DNA from: an uncultured Oscillospiraceae bacterium
GTDB taxonomy: Bacteria > Bacillota > Clostridia > Oscillospirales > Oscillospiraceae
Assembly: GCA_947624985.1 (NCBI GenBank)
Contig: CANQMO010000013.1
Coordinates: forward strand, 19,990-83,989
Length of the DNA stretch: 64,000 bases
Direction of reading: 5' to 3'
Part shown: positions 24,904 through 33,038 of the stretch, one piece after another
How positions within the stretch are numbered: position 1 is the stretch's first letter
How the letters are laid out: the number at the start of each line of letters is the position of its first letter
Made by a program: the position numbers and the translations under genes
Notes under the pieces: generated by a model
The model's input: only the letters and a program-made list of their open reading frames with translations
Database searches by the model: none
Told to the model about the DNA's origin: nothing

Positions 24904-27498
24904 ATGAACAGCGACAAGCTGACACAAAAAACCATAGAGGTCATCAACGCCGCCACGGCCATGGCCCGGGAGAACGACAACCAGTATGTCACCCCGGAGC
25001 ACCTGCTTTACGCCCTGGTGGACGCGGACGGGGGGCTCATCCCCACGCTGCTGGGGCGCATGGGCGCGGACTGCGACGCCATCCTCTCGGCTCTGGACGG
25101 GGCCATCGAGCGGCTGCCCAAGGTCCAGGGGGCCCAGAGCGTCTATCCCTCCAACGAGTTCGGCAAGGTCATGGACTTTGCCGGGAAGGTGGCGGGCAAG
25201 CTCAAGGACGAGTATGTGTCCGTGGAGCATTTGATGCTGGGCATTTTCGCCAACCAGACCCCGGCCATCCGGGACATCCTGCGCCGGCAGAACGTGACGA
25301 AGGACGGCTTCACCGCGGAGCTTGCGAAGGTCAAGACCGGGCATGTGACCACCGACAGCCCCGAGGACACCTATGACGCGCTGGAAAAGTACGGCACGGA
25401 CCTGGTCCGGCGGGCCCGGGACAACGAGCTGGACCCGGTGATCGGCCGGGACACGGAGATACGCAACGTGATCCGTATCCTCTCCCGCAAGACCAAGAAC
25501 AACCCGGTGCTTATCGGTGAGCCGGGCGTGGGCAAGACCGCCATCGCGGAGGGCCTGGCCCAGCGGATCGTCCGGGGGGACGTGCCGGAGGGACTGAAGG
25601 ACAAGACCGTCTTCTCTCTGGACATGGGCGCGCTGGTGGCCGGCGCGAAATACCGGGGCGAGTTTGAGGAGCGGCTGAAGGCCGTGCTGGAGGAGATCGC
25701 CAAGAGCGAGGGAAAGATCCTTCTGTTCATCGACGAGCTGCACACCATCGTGGGCGCGGGCAAGACCGAGGGCAGCATGGACGCGGGCAACCTTCTCAAG
25801 CCCATGCTGGCCCGGGGGCAGCTGCACTGTATCGGCGCCACCACTCTGGACGAGTACCGCCGGTACATCGAAAAGGACGCGGCTCTGGAGCGCCGGTTCC
25901 AGCCGGTGATGGTGGCCGAGCCCACCGTGGAGGACACCATCTCCATTTTGCGGGGCATTCGGGAGCGGTACGAGATATACCACGGCGTGCGTATCCACGA
26001 CGCGGCGCTGGTGGCGGCAGCCACGCTGTCGGACCGGTACATCTCCGACCGGTTCCTGCCGGATAAGGCCATCGACCTGGTGGACGAGGCCTGCGCCCTG
26101 ATCCGCACGGAGATCGACTCCATGCCCTCGGAGCTTGACGACATCCGCCGGAAGATCATGCAGATGGAGATCGAGGAGATGGCCCTGAAAAAGGAGACGG
26201 ACAGGCTCAGCGCCGACCGGCTGGAGAAGCTGCGGGAAGAGCTCGCCGCCACGAAGGAGGAGTACGCCGCCATGAAGGCCCGCTGGGAGGCGGAAAAGGC
26301 GGAGGTGGACGCCGCCAAGGGCCTCAAGGCCGAGATCGAGCGCCAGACCGCCGAGATGGAGCGGGCCCAGCAGAGCTATGAGTACGAAAAGGCGGCGAAG
26401 CTCAAGTACGAGACCATCCCCGCCCTGCAAAAGAAGCTGGAGGAGGCGGAATCCGCCCCCCGGAAGGAGGCGGCCCTGGTCCAGGACGCGGTGACGGAGG
26501 AGGAGATCGCCGGTATCGTGGCCCGCTGGACGGGCATTCCCGTGGCACGGCTCATGGAGGGCGAGCGGGAGAAGCTGCTGCATATGGAGGACATCCTCCA
26601 TGAGCGGGTGATCGGCCAGGACGAGGCGGTGCGTCTGGTGACGGAAGCCATCCTCCGCTCCCGGGCGGGTATCGCCGACCCTGACCGGCCCATCGGCTCG
26701 TTCCTGTTCCTGGGCCCCACCGGCGTGGGCAAGACGGAGCTTGCCAAGAGCCTGGCCCAGGCCCTTTTCGACGACGAGCGGAGTATGGTGCGTATTGATA
26801 TGACCGAGTACATGGAGAAGTTCTCCGTCTCCCGGCTCATCGGCGCCCCTCCGGGATATGTGGGCTACGACGAGGGCGGCCAGCTGACCGAGGCGGTGCG
26901 CCGCCGGCCCTATTCGGTGGTGCTGTTCGACGAGGTGGAAAAGGCCCACCCGGACGTGTTCAACATCCTGCTACAAATTCTGGACGACGGGCGTATCACG
27001 GACTCCCAGGGCCGGACGGTGGATTTCAAAAACACCATCATCATTCTGACGTCCAATCTGGGCAGCCCCTATCTGCTGGACGGGATCGGGCCCAACGGCG
27101 AGATCACCGACGAGGCCAAGGCCGCCGTACAGAGCGAGCTGCAACGAACCTTCCGGCCGGAATTTCTCAACCGCCTGGACGAGACGGTGCTGTTCAAGCC
27201 CCTGACCCGGGAGGATCTGACCGGTATCATCGCCATCCTGACGGACAGCCTGCGCCAGCGCCTGGCGGACAGGCAGCTTGGTCTGGAATTCACCCCCGCC
27301 GCCTGCCGGCACATCATCGACCACGGCTTCGACCCGGTCTATGGCGCGCGGCCCCTGAAGCGGTATCTGCAAAGCGCCGCCGAGACGCTGATCGCCAGAA
27401 AGCTCCTGTCCGGAGACATCCCCGCCGGGTCCACGCTGGTGGTGGACGCCCAGGACGGCCAGCTGGTATGCCTCACGAGGGATATGACGGCCGCCTGA
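24904..27498 (+). CDS. clpB: ClpB disaggregase (Hsp100)
   Basis: 864 residues, typical ClpB length. Domains: N domain with two Clp repeats (1-150), AAA-1 with Walker A GEPGVGKT near 206, a full coiled-coil middle domain (about 400-525, rich in Glu/Lys/Arg), AAA-2 with Walker A GPTGVGKT near 605 and a C-terminal D2-small domain. It threads aggregated protein through its central pore with DnaK-DnaJ-GrpE, all encoded in this window. ATG at 24904 is chosen over GTG at 24895 because AAAGGA is 11 nt before the ATG. A GC-rich hairpin without T tract (27517-27547) follows. Confidence 0.97.
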   Translation: MNSDKLTQKTIEVINAATAMARENDNQYVTPEHLLYALVDADGGLIPTLLGRMGADCDAILSALDGAIERLPKVQGAQSVYPSNEFGKVMDFAGKVAGKLKDEYVSVEHLMLGIFANQTPAIRDILRRQNVTKDGFTAELAKVKTGHVTTDSPEDTYDALEKYGTDLVRRARDNELDPVIGRDTEIRNVIRILSRKTKNNPVLIGEPGVGKTAIAEGLAQRIVRGDVPEGLKDKTVFSLDMGALVAGAKYRGEFEERLKAVLEEIAKSEGKILLFIDELHTIVGAGKTEGSMDAGNLLKPMLARGQLHCIGATTLDEYRRYIEKDAALERRFQPVMVAEPTVEDTISILRGIRERYEIYHGVRIHDAALVAAATLSDRYISDRFLPDKAIDLVDEACALIRTEIDSMPSELDDIRRKIMQMEIEEMALKKETDRLSADRLEKLREELAATKEEYAAMKARWEAEKAEVDAAKGLKAEIERQTAEMERAQQSYEYEKAAKLKYETIPALQKKLEEAESAPRKEAALVQDAVTEEEIAGIVARWTGIPVARLMEGEREKLLHMEDILHERVIGQDEAVRLVTEAILRSRAGIADPDRPIGSFLFLGPTGVGKTELAKSLAQALFDDERSMVRIDMTEYMEKFSVSRLIGAPPGYVGYDEGGQLTEAVRRRPYSVVLFDEVEKAHPDVFNILLQILDDGRITDSQGRTVDFKNTIIILTSNLGSPYLLDGIGPNGEITDEAKAAVQSELQRTFRPEFLNRLDETVLFKPLTREDLTGIIAILTDSLRQRLADRQLGLEFTPAACRHIIDHGFDPVYGARPLKRYLQSAAETLIARKLLSGDIPAGSTLVVDAQDGQLVCLTRDMTAA

Positions 27499-27516
27499 TA
27501 CGCGCGGCAGGACCCT

Positions 27517-27547
27517 GCCCGGCCCCGGTCTTGTGCCGGGACCGGGC
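27517..27547 (+). terminator. GC-rich hairpin after clpB
   Basis: Near-perfect 13-bp stem (GCCCGG..., one mismatch, one wobble) with a short loop, 18 nt after the clpB stop. There is no T run, so termination efficiency is doubtful. Confidence 0.4.
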
Positions 27548-27551
27548 GGCG

Positions 27552-27615
27552 CAACCGGCGGTTGACACATTTCCCGGTCCGCTTGGTTGATGTGAGCGGG
27601 CATATACGGTATACT
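27552..27615 (+). promoter_or_regulatory. Promoter and palindrome of the first XRE membrane regulator
   Basis: Palindrome CAACC-GGC-GGTTG (27552-27564) continues into TTGACA. Exactly 42 nt separate that TTGACA (27562-27567) from the -10 box TATACT (27610-27615), which has its own -35 TTGATG (27587-27592, 17-nt spacing). The same arrangement recurs before the next gene. Confidence 0.65.
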
Positions 27616-27663
27616 GCGAGGCAAGGTGAGTCACCCCCCAAAATAAGCAAAGGAGGCTTTCCC

Positions 27664-28611
27664 ATGCCCTTGGCCGACAAGATCACAGACCTGCGCAAAA
27701 AACAGGGCTGGAGCCAGATAGACCTGGCGGACCGGCTGGACGTGAGCCGCCAGTCCGTCTCCAAGTGGGAGATGGGCCAGGCGGTGCCGGAGCTTGACAA
27801 GATCATCAAGATGAGCGAGCTTTTCTCCGTCACCACCGACTACTTATTAAAAGACGCTGTCCCCGGGCCGGAGCCCGGCGGCGCGGCGCCGCCCCCGACC
27901 CCGCCAGAGGAGCAGCCGCCCGCCCCGGAGCCGGAAAAGCAGACGCCCGGACCGGCGGCCCCGGAAAAGCCCAGGCGGAAGAAGTGGCCCTGGGTGCTGG
28001 CGGCCTGCCTGGTCCTGGCGGCGGTCCTCCTGGCGCTGTTGCTGGCGGGCCACCGGGATACGCCCGTGGCGGATCCCAAGCTCACGCCTGTGCCCAAGCC
28101 CACGCCCACGCCTGTGCCCATGACCACGGAGGAGACCGTGACGGAGCAGGCCGTGACAACGGATGCCTCCGCCCCGTCCCTGGAGCAGACGGCTGTGTCC
28201 GACCCGGATGCGCCGGAGGCCGGGATGACGGAGTATACCTACGAGGGCGACGCAGTCACCGCCGGCGGGATCGACCCGGAGGCGCTGGCGGCCATCGCGG
28301 CGGAGTACGCGCCCTTTGGCGTCACCTGTGACGGGGACAGCGGCCAGTGGTATCTGGACGGGGAGCCCATCCGGGTCTTTACCGATGTGCTCACCTCCAA
28401 TGGCGAGAGCCTGACCGGCGGGCATTTCCAGGGCACCATGCGGAACTTTGCCGGCGACGGCGCCATCGATGTGCGCACGGTCCGGGACTTCGACCACTGT
28501 GACGACGAGGGCCGCGGCGCGCTGCTGTACATGGAGACATGCCCGGTCGGCCAGTCCCACTGGACCGAACGCCCCGCCGGGGAACACCACGGCGAGGACC
28601 ATCACGAATAA
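27664..28611 (+). CDS. XRE-family regulator with a single membrane anchor and extracytoplasmic domain
   Basis: 315 residues. An N-terminal Cro/C1-type HTH (about 6-60: LRKKQGWSQIDLADRLDVSRQSVSKWE) is followed by a Pro/Glu-rich linker, one membrane segment (about 106-126, WVLAACLVLAAVLLALLLAG), a Thr/Pro-rich spacer and a ~115-residue outer domain of unknown fold ending His-rich. The layout suggests a one-component membrane regulator that senses an external signal and binds DNA from the membrane. Ribosome site AAAGGAGGCTTTCCC-ATG. The next gene is a paralogue in its HTH and shares the upstream palindrome. Confidence 0.85.
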   Translation: MPLADKITDLRKKQGWSQIDLADRLDVSRQSVSKWEMGQAVPELDKIIKMSELFSVTTDYLLKDAVPGPEPGGAAPPPTPPEEQPPAPEPEKQTPGPAAPEKPRRKKWPWVLAACLVLAAVLLALLLAGHRDTPVADPKLTPVPKPTPTPVPMTTEETVTEQAVTTDASAPSLEQTAVSDPDAPEAGMTEYTYEGDAVTAGGIDPEALAAIAAEYAPFGVTCDGDSGQWYLDGEPIRVFTDVLTSNGESLTGGHFQGTMRNFAGDGAIDVRTVRDFDHCDDEGRGALLYMETCPVGQSHWTERPAGEHHGEDHHE

Positions 28612-28626
28612 CGGAAAATGACCCGA

Positions 28627-28660
28627 GAACGCCCCGGAGATACCACGCTCCGGGGCGTTC
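28627..28660 (+). terminator. Hairpin between the two XRE regulator genes
   Basis: A perfect 13-bp stem (GAACGCCCCGGAG and its complement) with an 8-nt loop, 16 nt after the first XRE gene. No T tract. It separates the two transcription units, the second of which has its own promoter. Confidence 0.55.
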
Positions 28661-28661
28661 G

Positions 28662-28725
28662 CAACCTGCGGTTGACAAATTTTCAACGCCTCTTTCTTGC
28701 CTGCAACCAAAATATACGGTATTCT
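28662..28725 (+). promoter_or_regulatory. Promoter and palindrome of the second XRE membrane regulator
   Basis: Palindrome CAACC-TGC-GGTTG (28662-28674) leading into TTGACA (28672-28677), then exactly 42 nt to the -10 TATTCT (28720-28725), with -35 TTGCCT (28697-28702) at 17-nt spacing. It also shares ATATACGGTAT around the -10 with the first copy. Confidence 0.65.
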
Positions 28726-28757
28726 GGCTGCATAAAGCACAAGGAGGCGTTCATTTT

Positions 28758-29741
28758 ATGACTTTGGGCGAAAAAATAACGACGCTGCGCAAGCAGCAGG
28801 GTTGGTCCCAGGACGAGCTGGCAGAGCGGCTGGACGTTTCCCGTCAGTCCGTCAGCAAATGGGAGGGCGGCCAGGCGGCCCCGGAGATCGAAAAGCTGCT
28901 GCGGCTCAGCGAGGTATTTTCCGTGAGCTGCGACTATCTGATGAAAGATGAAATGATCCTGCCGGCGGCCCCGGCGTCCCCGGAGACCCCGCCCGCGCCG
29001 GTCCTGCGGCAGGTGGGACTGGAGGAGGCCCGGGAATTTATCGCGCTGAAAAAAGCCGCCGCCTGGCCTATGGCCCTGGCCGTGGCCCTGTGTATCCTCT
29101 CCCCCATATGCCTGATACTTCTGGGCGGCGCGTCGGTCGCCGGCCTGCTCCCCATCCCGGAGCAGTGGGCCGCCATGGCCGGCGTAGTGATCCTGCTGCT
29201 GTTCGTGATCCCGGCGGTGGGTATCTTCCTCCACTGCGGCATGAAAACGGAAAAGTTCGAGTACATGGAAAAGGAGGTCTTTGAAGCCGGCCCCGGCGTG
29301 ACAGCCCTGGCCCGGGAGGGCATGGACCGGGACCGGGAGACCCACGGCCGGCGCATGACGGCAGGGGTGTGCCTGTGCGTGGCGGCGGCGGTGCCCCTGC
29401 TGGTGTGCACGGCAACGGAGGACGAGTTTTTGCTCGCCTGCGGCATAAGCCTGCTGCTGGCCATCGTGGCGGCGGGGGTGTATCAGATCGTGGGGACCGG
29501 CGTCACATGGGGCGCGTACCAAATGCTGTTACAGGAGGGGGATTATGCCCCGGAGCAGAAGAGCGCCCTTGTCCGGAACGTGTCGGTCGTCTACTGGTGC
29601 GTGGTCACCGCCGGATACCTTTTGTGGAGCTTTCTCACGAGCGCCTGGGACCGGACCTGGCTGGTCTGGCCCGTGGCGGGAGTGCTGTTCGCCGCCCTGG
29701 CCACGCTCCTGACCGCTTGTGCCAGGCGGAAACGGTCGTAG
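28758..29741 (+). CDS. XRE-family regulator with polytopic membrane domain
   Basis: 327 residues. The N-terminal Cro/C1 HTH (about 6-60: LRKQQGWSQDELAERLDVSRQSVSKWE) is nearly the same as that of the preceding gene. After a Pro-rich linker come about six membrane segments in three groups (about 100-150, 200-250 and 275-320). It is probably a membrane-bound transcription factor; signal and targets are unknown. The start follows AAGGAGGCGTTCATTTT. The shared HTH and shared operator suggest the two proteins bind the same sites. Confidence 0.85.
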   Translation: MTLGEKITTLRKQQGWSQDELAERLDVSRQSVSKWEGGQAAPEIEKLLRLSEVFSVSCDYLMKDEMILPAAPASPETPPAPVLRQVGLEEAREFIALKKAAAWPMALAVALCILSPICLILLGGASVAGLLPIPEQWAAMAGVVILLLFVIPAVGIFLHCGMKTEKFEYMEKEVFEAGPGVTALAREGMDRDRETHGRRMTAGVCLCVAAAVPLLVCTATEDEFLLACGISLLLAIVAAGVYQIVGTGVTWGAYQMLLQEGDYAPEQKSALVRNVSVVYWCVVTAGYLLWSFLTSAWDRTWLVWPVAGVLFAALATLLTACARRKRS

Positions 29742-29841
29742 ACAAGCGCGCTCTGCCGGCCGCCCCGTTGAAAAACAGTAGATAACGGCCCGAAAACGGT
29801 CTATACTGGGGCCAAAAGCCGCGAAAGACCGGGGTCTTGAA

Positions 29842-30825
29842 ATGGGATTTTTATCATTCAATGAAAAGTATTATAGCGGGGCGCTGAAAAGGCTGGAAGG
29901 CAGGGTCCTGGAGGAAAGCGAGCTATATGAAGTCAAGCAGCTTCTGAAGCTTCTGGACGATCTGCTCGATGAGGGATATACGGAGCTGGACCGTGCTCTG
30001 GAGGAAAAGTACCGTGCCGTTTCAAGATTGAGAGGTATCTTGACCGCGCATGATGAGGAACCGTTCCCTGTCCAGCACAGATCGCTTTCGGGCATAGAGT
30101 ACGGTGATATGGAGACGGAGGCGGAGACGGTCTGCCAAAGTCTGATGGACCGTGTGGATCGGGGCGTATCCCCCTCCGGCGACCCGTTTCTCGCCGATCT
30201 GCGCAGCTACTGCGATTGGATCGGCTGGCGGCCCGACACCGCCTATGTGTTTCTGCTCCGGGACGCTTTTTTGCCGTATCTCTATTATAAGAGCAGCGGC
30301 AGAGACGGCCTGTATCCGTGGGTCATCAACCGTGATTTCCTGCGGCAGACCGCCGGAAAAGGCGCGGATGATATCCTTCGTCAGCCTGTCTATGAGGCGC
30401 TGGAAAACGGCGTTTCCGGCTACGGAGACTTTTCCGCGTTCTGCAAGACCCGCATTCGCGGAGCGCTGAAAGGATATCCCGTATTGGAAAAGGCGCTCCG
30501 GGAGCTTCTGGGCGGGGTCCGCGAGGAGAAGATACTTGTGATCGAGTCCGGCTATTGCGGAACGATCCCGCTGACTCTTTCCGCCCTGGACGAGCGCGTG
30601 GACCTCAGGCTCTATACGACCGCGCCCTATCTGTATGAGACCTATCGGGACAAGATATTTTGTAGACGATACGAGCAGGTCCGCTCCTTTGAAACGCTGT
30701 ACAGTCAGGATATTTTGATGAAGTATTCTTCCTTCCGAAAGGGAAGATTTTATTTGCGGACTGCGGTAGAGGACGGGATATGGGAGAAAGCCGCCGCAGA
30801 GGCTGCCCGACTGTCCGCTTCATGA
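29842..30825 (+). CDS. Unrecognised 327-aa protein
   Basis: Not recognised. A soluble, charged protein; the first ~70 residues are helical and Leu/Glu/Lys-rich, possibly a coiled coil. The central part has AYVFLLRDAFLPYLYY and WVINRDFLR, and a later segment has ILVIESGYCGTIPLTL. This order faintly resembles HAD-like large proteins of surface-polysaccharide loci (RDGY... SR... D-x-G-x-x-G), but I cannot support that. Codon use is less GC-biased than in neighbours, hinting at acquisition. The ribosome site is weak (GGGGTCTTGAA-ATG). A TATACT box (29803-29808) has a poor -35. Ends at a strong terminator. Confidence 0.75.
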   Translation: MGFLSFNEKYYSGALKRLEGRVLEESELYEVKQLLKLLDDLLDEGYTELDRALEEKYRAVSRLRGILTAHDEEPFPVQHRSLSGIEYGDMETEAETVCQSLMDRVDRGVSPSGDPFLADLRSYCDWIGWRPDTAYVFLLRDAFLPYLYYKSSGRDGLYPWVINRDFLRQTAGKGADDILRQPVYEALENGVSGYGDFSAFCKTRIRGALKGYPVLEKALRELLGGVREEKILVIESGYCGTIPLTLSALDERVDLRLYTTAPYLYETYRDKIFCRRYEQVRSFETLYSQDILMKYSSFRKGRFYLRTAVEDGIWEKAAAEAARLSAS

Positions 30826-30838
30826 CGATGAGGATGAG

Positions 30839-30878
30839 AAAACCGGCCCCGGAACGACACGTTCCGGGGCCGGTTTTT
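30839..30878. terminator. Strong bidirectional terminator
   Basis: A 17-bp perfect stem (AAAACCGGCCCCGGAAC with its complement) and a 5-nt loop, with T runs on both strands. It lies between the convergent 327-aa gene and nucleotidyltransferase gene. Confidence 0.9.
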
Positions 30879-30882
30879 CACT

Positions 30883-31794
30883 TTACGCCCACAAGTTCTC
30901 CGGGTATTTTCCCGCGGCCCGCATGGCCGCCAGGGCCTGTTGCAGGGCCGGCAGATCGTCCCGGTAGGTGACCCCGTGCCAGACCTCGTCCGTGGGCACC
31001 ACCTTCACCCGGTCCGTGCCCGCCGCCAGACACGCATTCACCACGCTGGGCAGGAAAAACTCCGCCTTGGCGGGGTTTTTTGGCATGTCCTCCCGGAGGA
31101 ATTTCTCCAGCTCCTCCCCAATGGCGTCCAGAAAGCTCTGGTGGAAGCCCCATGTGTTCAGGCTCACCGGCGTGTCCGGGGCCAGCGGCTTCCAGCTCCC
31201 GCCCCCGTCCAGGGTATAGGAGGGGCTGTCCGCCGGGCCGCGGATGGCCGTCAGCTCCGTCACCGTGGTCAGATACCCGTCCCCGTCCGTGGTGCAGGCC
31301 CCCCGGGCCACGGTGCCGTTTTCCGTCAGGGTGTTTTTCAGGTCGTAGGACACCAGCGCGTGGGTGTGCTCGCCCACGTCCGCCCCAAAGAACCCGGCCA
31401 GGGCCATGAACGCCCCCCGGCCATAAAAATCGTCCGCGTTGATCACCGCGAAGGGCCGGTCGATCAGGTCCCGCGCCGCGTACACCGCGTGGCCCGTGCC
31501 CCAGGGCTTGGCCCGCTCCGGCGGCACGCCGAAGCCCGCCGGCAGGTCATGCAGGTCCTGAAAGGCATAGTGCAGGTCGCACTTTTGCCCCACCCGGTCC
31601 CCCACCAGGGCCCGGAAATCCGCCTCGATCTCCTTTTTGATGACGCAGACGATCTTCTCAAAGCCCGCCTGCAGCGCGTCATAGGCGGAGTAGTCCAAAA
31701 TGACCTGCCCGGCGCCGTCCACCGGCGTCATCTGCTTCAGCCCGCCGAACCGGCTGCCCATCCCGGCGGCCATGATCACAAGCATCGGTCTCAT
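30883..31794 (-). CDS. Nucleotidyltransferase (GalU/RmlA-like NTP-sugar transferase)
   Basis: 303 residues with a Rossmann-like NTP_transferase fold. The nucleotide-binding signature is MAAGMGSRFGGLKQ (residues 8-21), and the metal-binding motif is VINADDFYG near 115. It lacks the beta-helix C-terminal domain of GlmU/GlgC. It probably joins an NTP to a sugar phosphate or choline-like phosphate for surface glycan or precursor synthesis. The gene stands alone between the strong terminator and its own promoter, so no pathway is indicated. Confidence 0.85.
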   Translation of the reverse strand: MRPMLVIMAAGMGSRFGGLKQMTPVDGAGQVILDYSAYDALQAGFEKIVCVIKKEIEADFRALVGDRVGQKCDLHYAFQDLHDLPAGFGVPPERAKPWGTGHAVYAARDLIDRPFAVINADDFYGRGAFMALAGFFGADVGEHTHALVSYDLKNTLTENGTVARGACTTDGDGYLTTVTELTAIRGPADSPSYTLDGGGSWKPLAPDTPVSLNTWGFHQSFLDAIGEELEKFLREDMPKNPAKAEFFLPSVVNACLAAGTDRVKVVPTDEVWHGVTYRDDLPALQQALAAMRAAGKYPENLWA

Positions 31795-31824
31795 AATACC
31801 GCGCCCCCTCGTCTTGTTTTCCTT

Positions 31825-31853
31825 ATTTTAACATACGCCTCCAATTTTTACAA
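31825..31853 (-). promoter_or_regulatory. Promoter of the nucleotidyltransferase gene
   Basis: Minus-strand TTGTAA (31848-31853) and TAAAAT (31825-31830) at 17-nt spacing, ~30 nt before the start. Confidence 0.7.
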
Positions 31854-31904
31854 CGTCCATCCCGCGCCGCCGGGGATATACTGATACCGGGGACGAATGC
31901 GAAT

Positions 31905-31931
31905 TTAGCACTCTAATCGAAAGAGTGCCAA
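31905..31931 (+). promoter_or_regulatory. CIRCE element (HrcA operator) of hsp20
   Basis: TTAGCACTC-N9-GAGTGCCAA matches the CIRCE consensus TTAGCACTC-N9-GAGTGCTAA with one change in the right arm. It lies 92 nt before the hsp20 start. HrcA is encoded in the same window (62566-63645). Confidence 0.9.
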
Positions 31932-31952
31932 TATTTACACTTCGTTCACATT

Positions 31953-31987
31953 TACACATAAATTTATTCACAATTTATGTGTATAAT
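31953..31987 (+). promoter_or_regulatory. Second palindromic operator and -10 box of hsp20
   Basis: A perfect 12-bp inverted repeat, TACACATAAATT (31953-31964) and AATTTATGTGTA (31972-31983) around a 7-nt centre, overlaps the perfect -10 box TATAAT (31982-31987). No good -35 is seen at 17 nt; the palindrome covers that place. The left arm includes CATAAATTTAT, which is also found at the RHH-clpB promoter. An alternative weaker promoter is TTTACA (31934-31939) with CATAAA (31957-31962). Confidence 0.7.
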
Positions 31988-32022
31988 GCAGACAAATCAA
32001 AAAGATATGGAGGCTTTCTACA

Positions 32023-32433
32023 ATGTTTGATATGATCCCTTTCACCCGTTCCTACACCCCCAGCAAGATCTGGGACCCGTTCCAGGAGTTTTTCGGCACG
32101 GTGGCCCACGCCGCCGCCACGGACATCCGGGAGACCGACCAGGACTTCACCATCGAGACGGAGCTGCCCGGCTATGACAAGAACGAGATCGCCGTCAACG
32201 TGAAGGAGGGCGTGCTCACCGTCAGGGCCGAGCACCACAACGCCGGCGAGCAGTCCGACAAGGACGGCTATATCCGCCGGGAGCGCACCGACGCCACCCT
32301 GGAGCGTCGCTTCGAGGTCTCCGGCGTGGACGCGAACGCCATCACCGCTCAGTATGTGAACGGCGTTTTGAAGCTCACCCTGCCCAAGCTGCCCGAGACG
32401 GTGCCCGAACAGCACCAGATCCAGATCCAGTAA
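32023..32433 (+). CDS. Hsp20/alpha-crystallin small heat-shock protein
   Basis: 136 residues. The alpha-crystallin domain spans about 35-128 (DFTIETELPGYDKNEIAVNVKEGVLTVRAE, then the GVLKLTLPK A-x-x-x-n-G-v-L-type end motif). The short C-terminal tail has an I-x-I-type IQIQ that would dock in neighbouring subunits. It is an ATP-independent holdase that keeps unfolding proteins soluble for DnaK and ClpB. Ribosome site ATGGAGGCTTTCTACA-ATG. Its control region has a CIRCE plus a second palindrome. Ends at a terminator. Confidence 0.95.
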   Translation: MFDMIPFTRSYTPSKIWDPFQEFFGTVAHAAATDIRETDQDFTIETELPGYDKNEIAVNVKEGVLTVRAEHHNAGEQSDKDGYIRRERTDATLERRFEVSGVDANAITAQYVNGVLKLTLPKLPETVPEQHQIQIQ

Positions 32434-32460
32434 AACCGGCAAAAGCCACAACACCGCGGA

Positions 32461-32488
32461 CCCCCGGCTCCTTCGAGCCGGGGGTTTT
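32461..32488 (+). terminator. Terminator of hsp20
   Basis: A perfect 10-bp stem CCCCCGGCTC/GAGCCGGGGG with a CTTC loop and TTTT, 28 nt after the stop. Confidence 0.85.
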
Positions 32489-32509
32489 GCCGATTTCTCC
32501 CGTCTGGCC

Positions 32510-32538
32510 TTGCAACTTTCCGTCAAACATGGTAACAT
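32510..32538 (+). promoter_or_regulatory. Promoter of the ACT-hom-lysC operon
   Basis: TTGCAA (32510-32515) and TAACAT (32533-32538) at 17-nt spacing, ~40 nt before the first ATG. No riboswitch or T-box leader fits in the short 5' region. Confidence 0.6.
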
Positions 32539-32579
32539 ACACCGCGTGCGTACAAATGACCCCAAAAGGAGGACATATC

Positions 32580-33026
32580 ATGCCGAGCAACGGACACGGA
32601 CAGTTTTTTCTGGTGGAGGGCGACGCCCTGCCAGAGGTATTCATCCGGGTGACCCAGGCCCAGGAGCTTCTGGACACGGGTCTGGCCCAGACGGTGGCCG
32701 AGGCCGCCGAGCGGGTGGGTATCTCCCGCTCCGCCTATTACAAATACAAAAACGCCGTCATGCCCTTCCAGAACGTGGCGGGCGGGCGTATCGTCACCTA
32801 CCAGATCATGCTCCGCCACCAGACGGGCAATCTGAGCGAGGTGCTGGGGGTGTTCGCCTCCACCGGCGCCAACATCCTGACCATCAACCAGGGTATCCCC
32901 ACCAACGGCGCGGCCCCCGTGACCATCACGGCGGACATGACCGCCCTGGATACCACCGCCGAGGTGCTTTTGGAGCGGCTGGACGCTCTGGACGGCGTCA
33001 TCCGGGCCGCCGTGGCCGCGGGCTGA
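32580..33026 (+). CDS. ACT domain protein (PheB/UPF0735 family)
   Basis: 148 residues. The N-terminal part includes an HTH-like segment (TVAEAAERVGISRSAYYKYKNAV, about 37-59), and the C-terminal ACT domain (about 75-148, TYQIMLRHQTGNLSEVLGVFASTGANILTINQG) would bind an amino acid. This is the layout of the PheB-like UPF0735 family, typically found upstream of homoserine dehydrogenase genes. The start follows AGGAGGACATATC. A regulatory amino-acid sensor for the aspartate pathway is likely but unproven. Confidence 0.88.
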   Translation: MPSNGHGQFFLVEGDALPEVFIRVTQAQELLDTGLAQTVAEAAERVGISRSAYYKYKNAVMPFQNVAGGRIVTYQIMLRHQTGNLSEVLGVFASTGANILTINQGIPTNGAAPVTITADMTALDTTAEVLLERLDALDGVIRAAVAAG

Positions 33027-33038
33027 GGCGGGCAAAGC

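Noticed and set aside
29769..29808. Third copy of the XRE palindrome-promoter arrangement before the 327-aa gene
   Set aside because: A TTGAAA and TATACT are present, but the spacing is 28 nt, not 42, and there is no CAACC arm.
31877..31882. TATACT as -10 box upstream of the hsp20 CIRCE
   Set aside because: No acceptable -35 at 16-18 nt; the TATAAT at 31982 is better placed for the gene.
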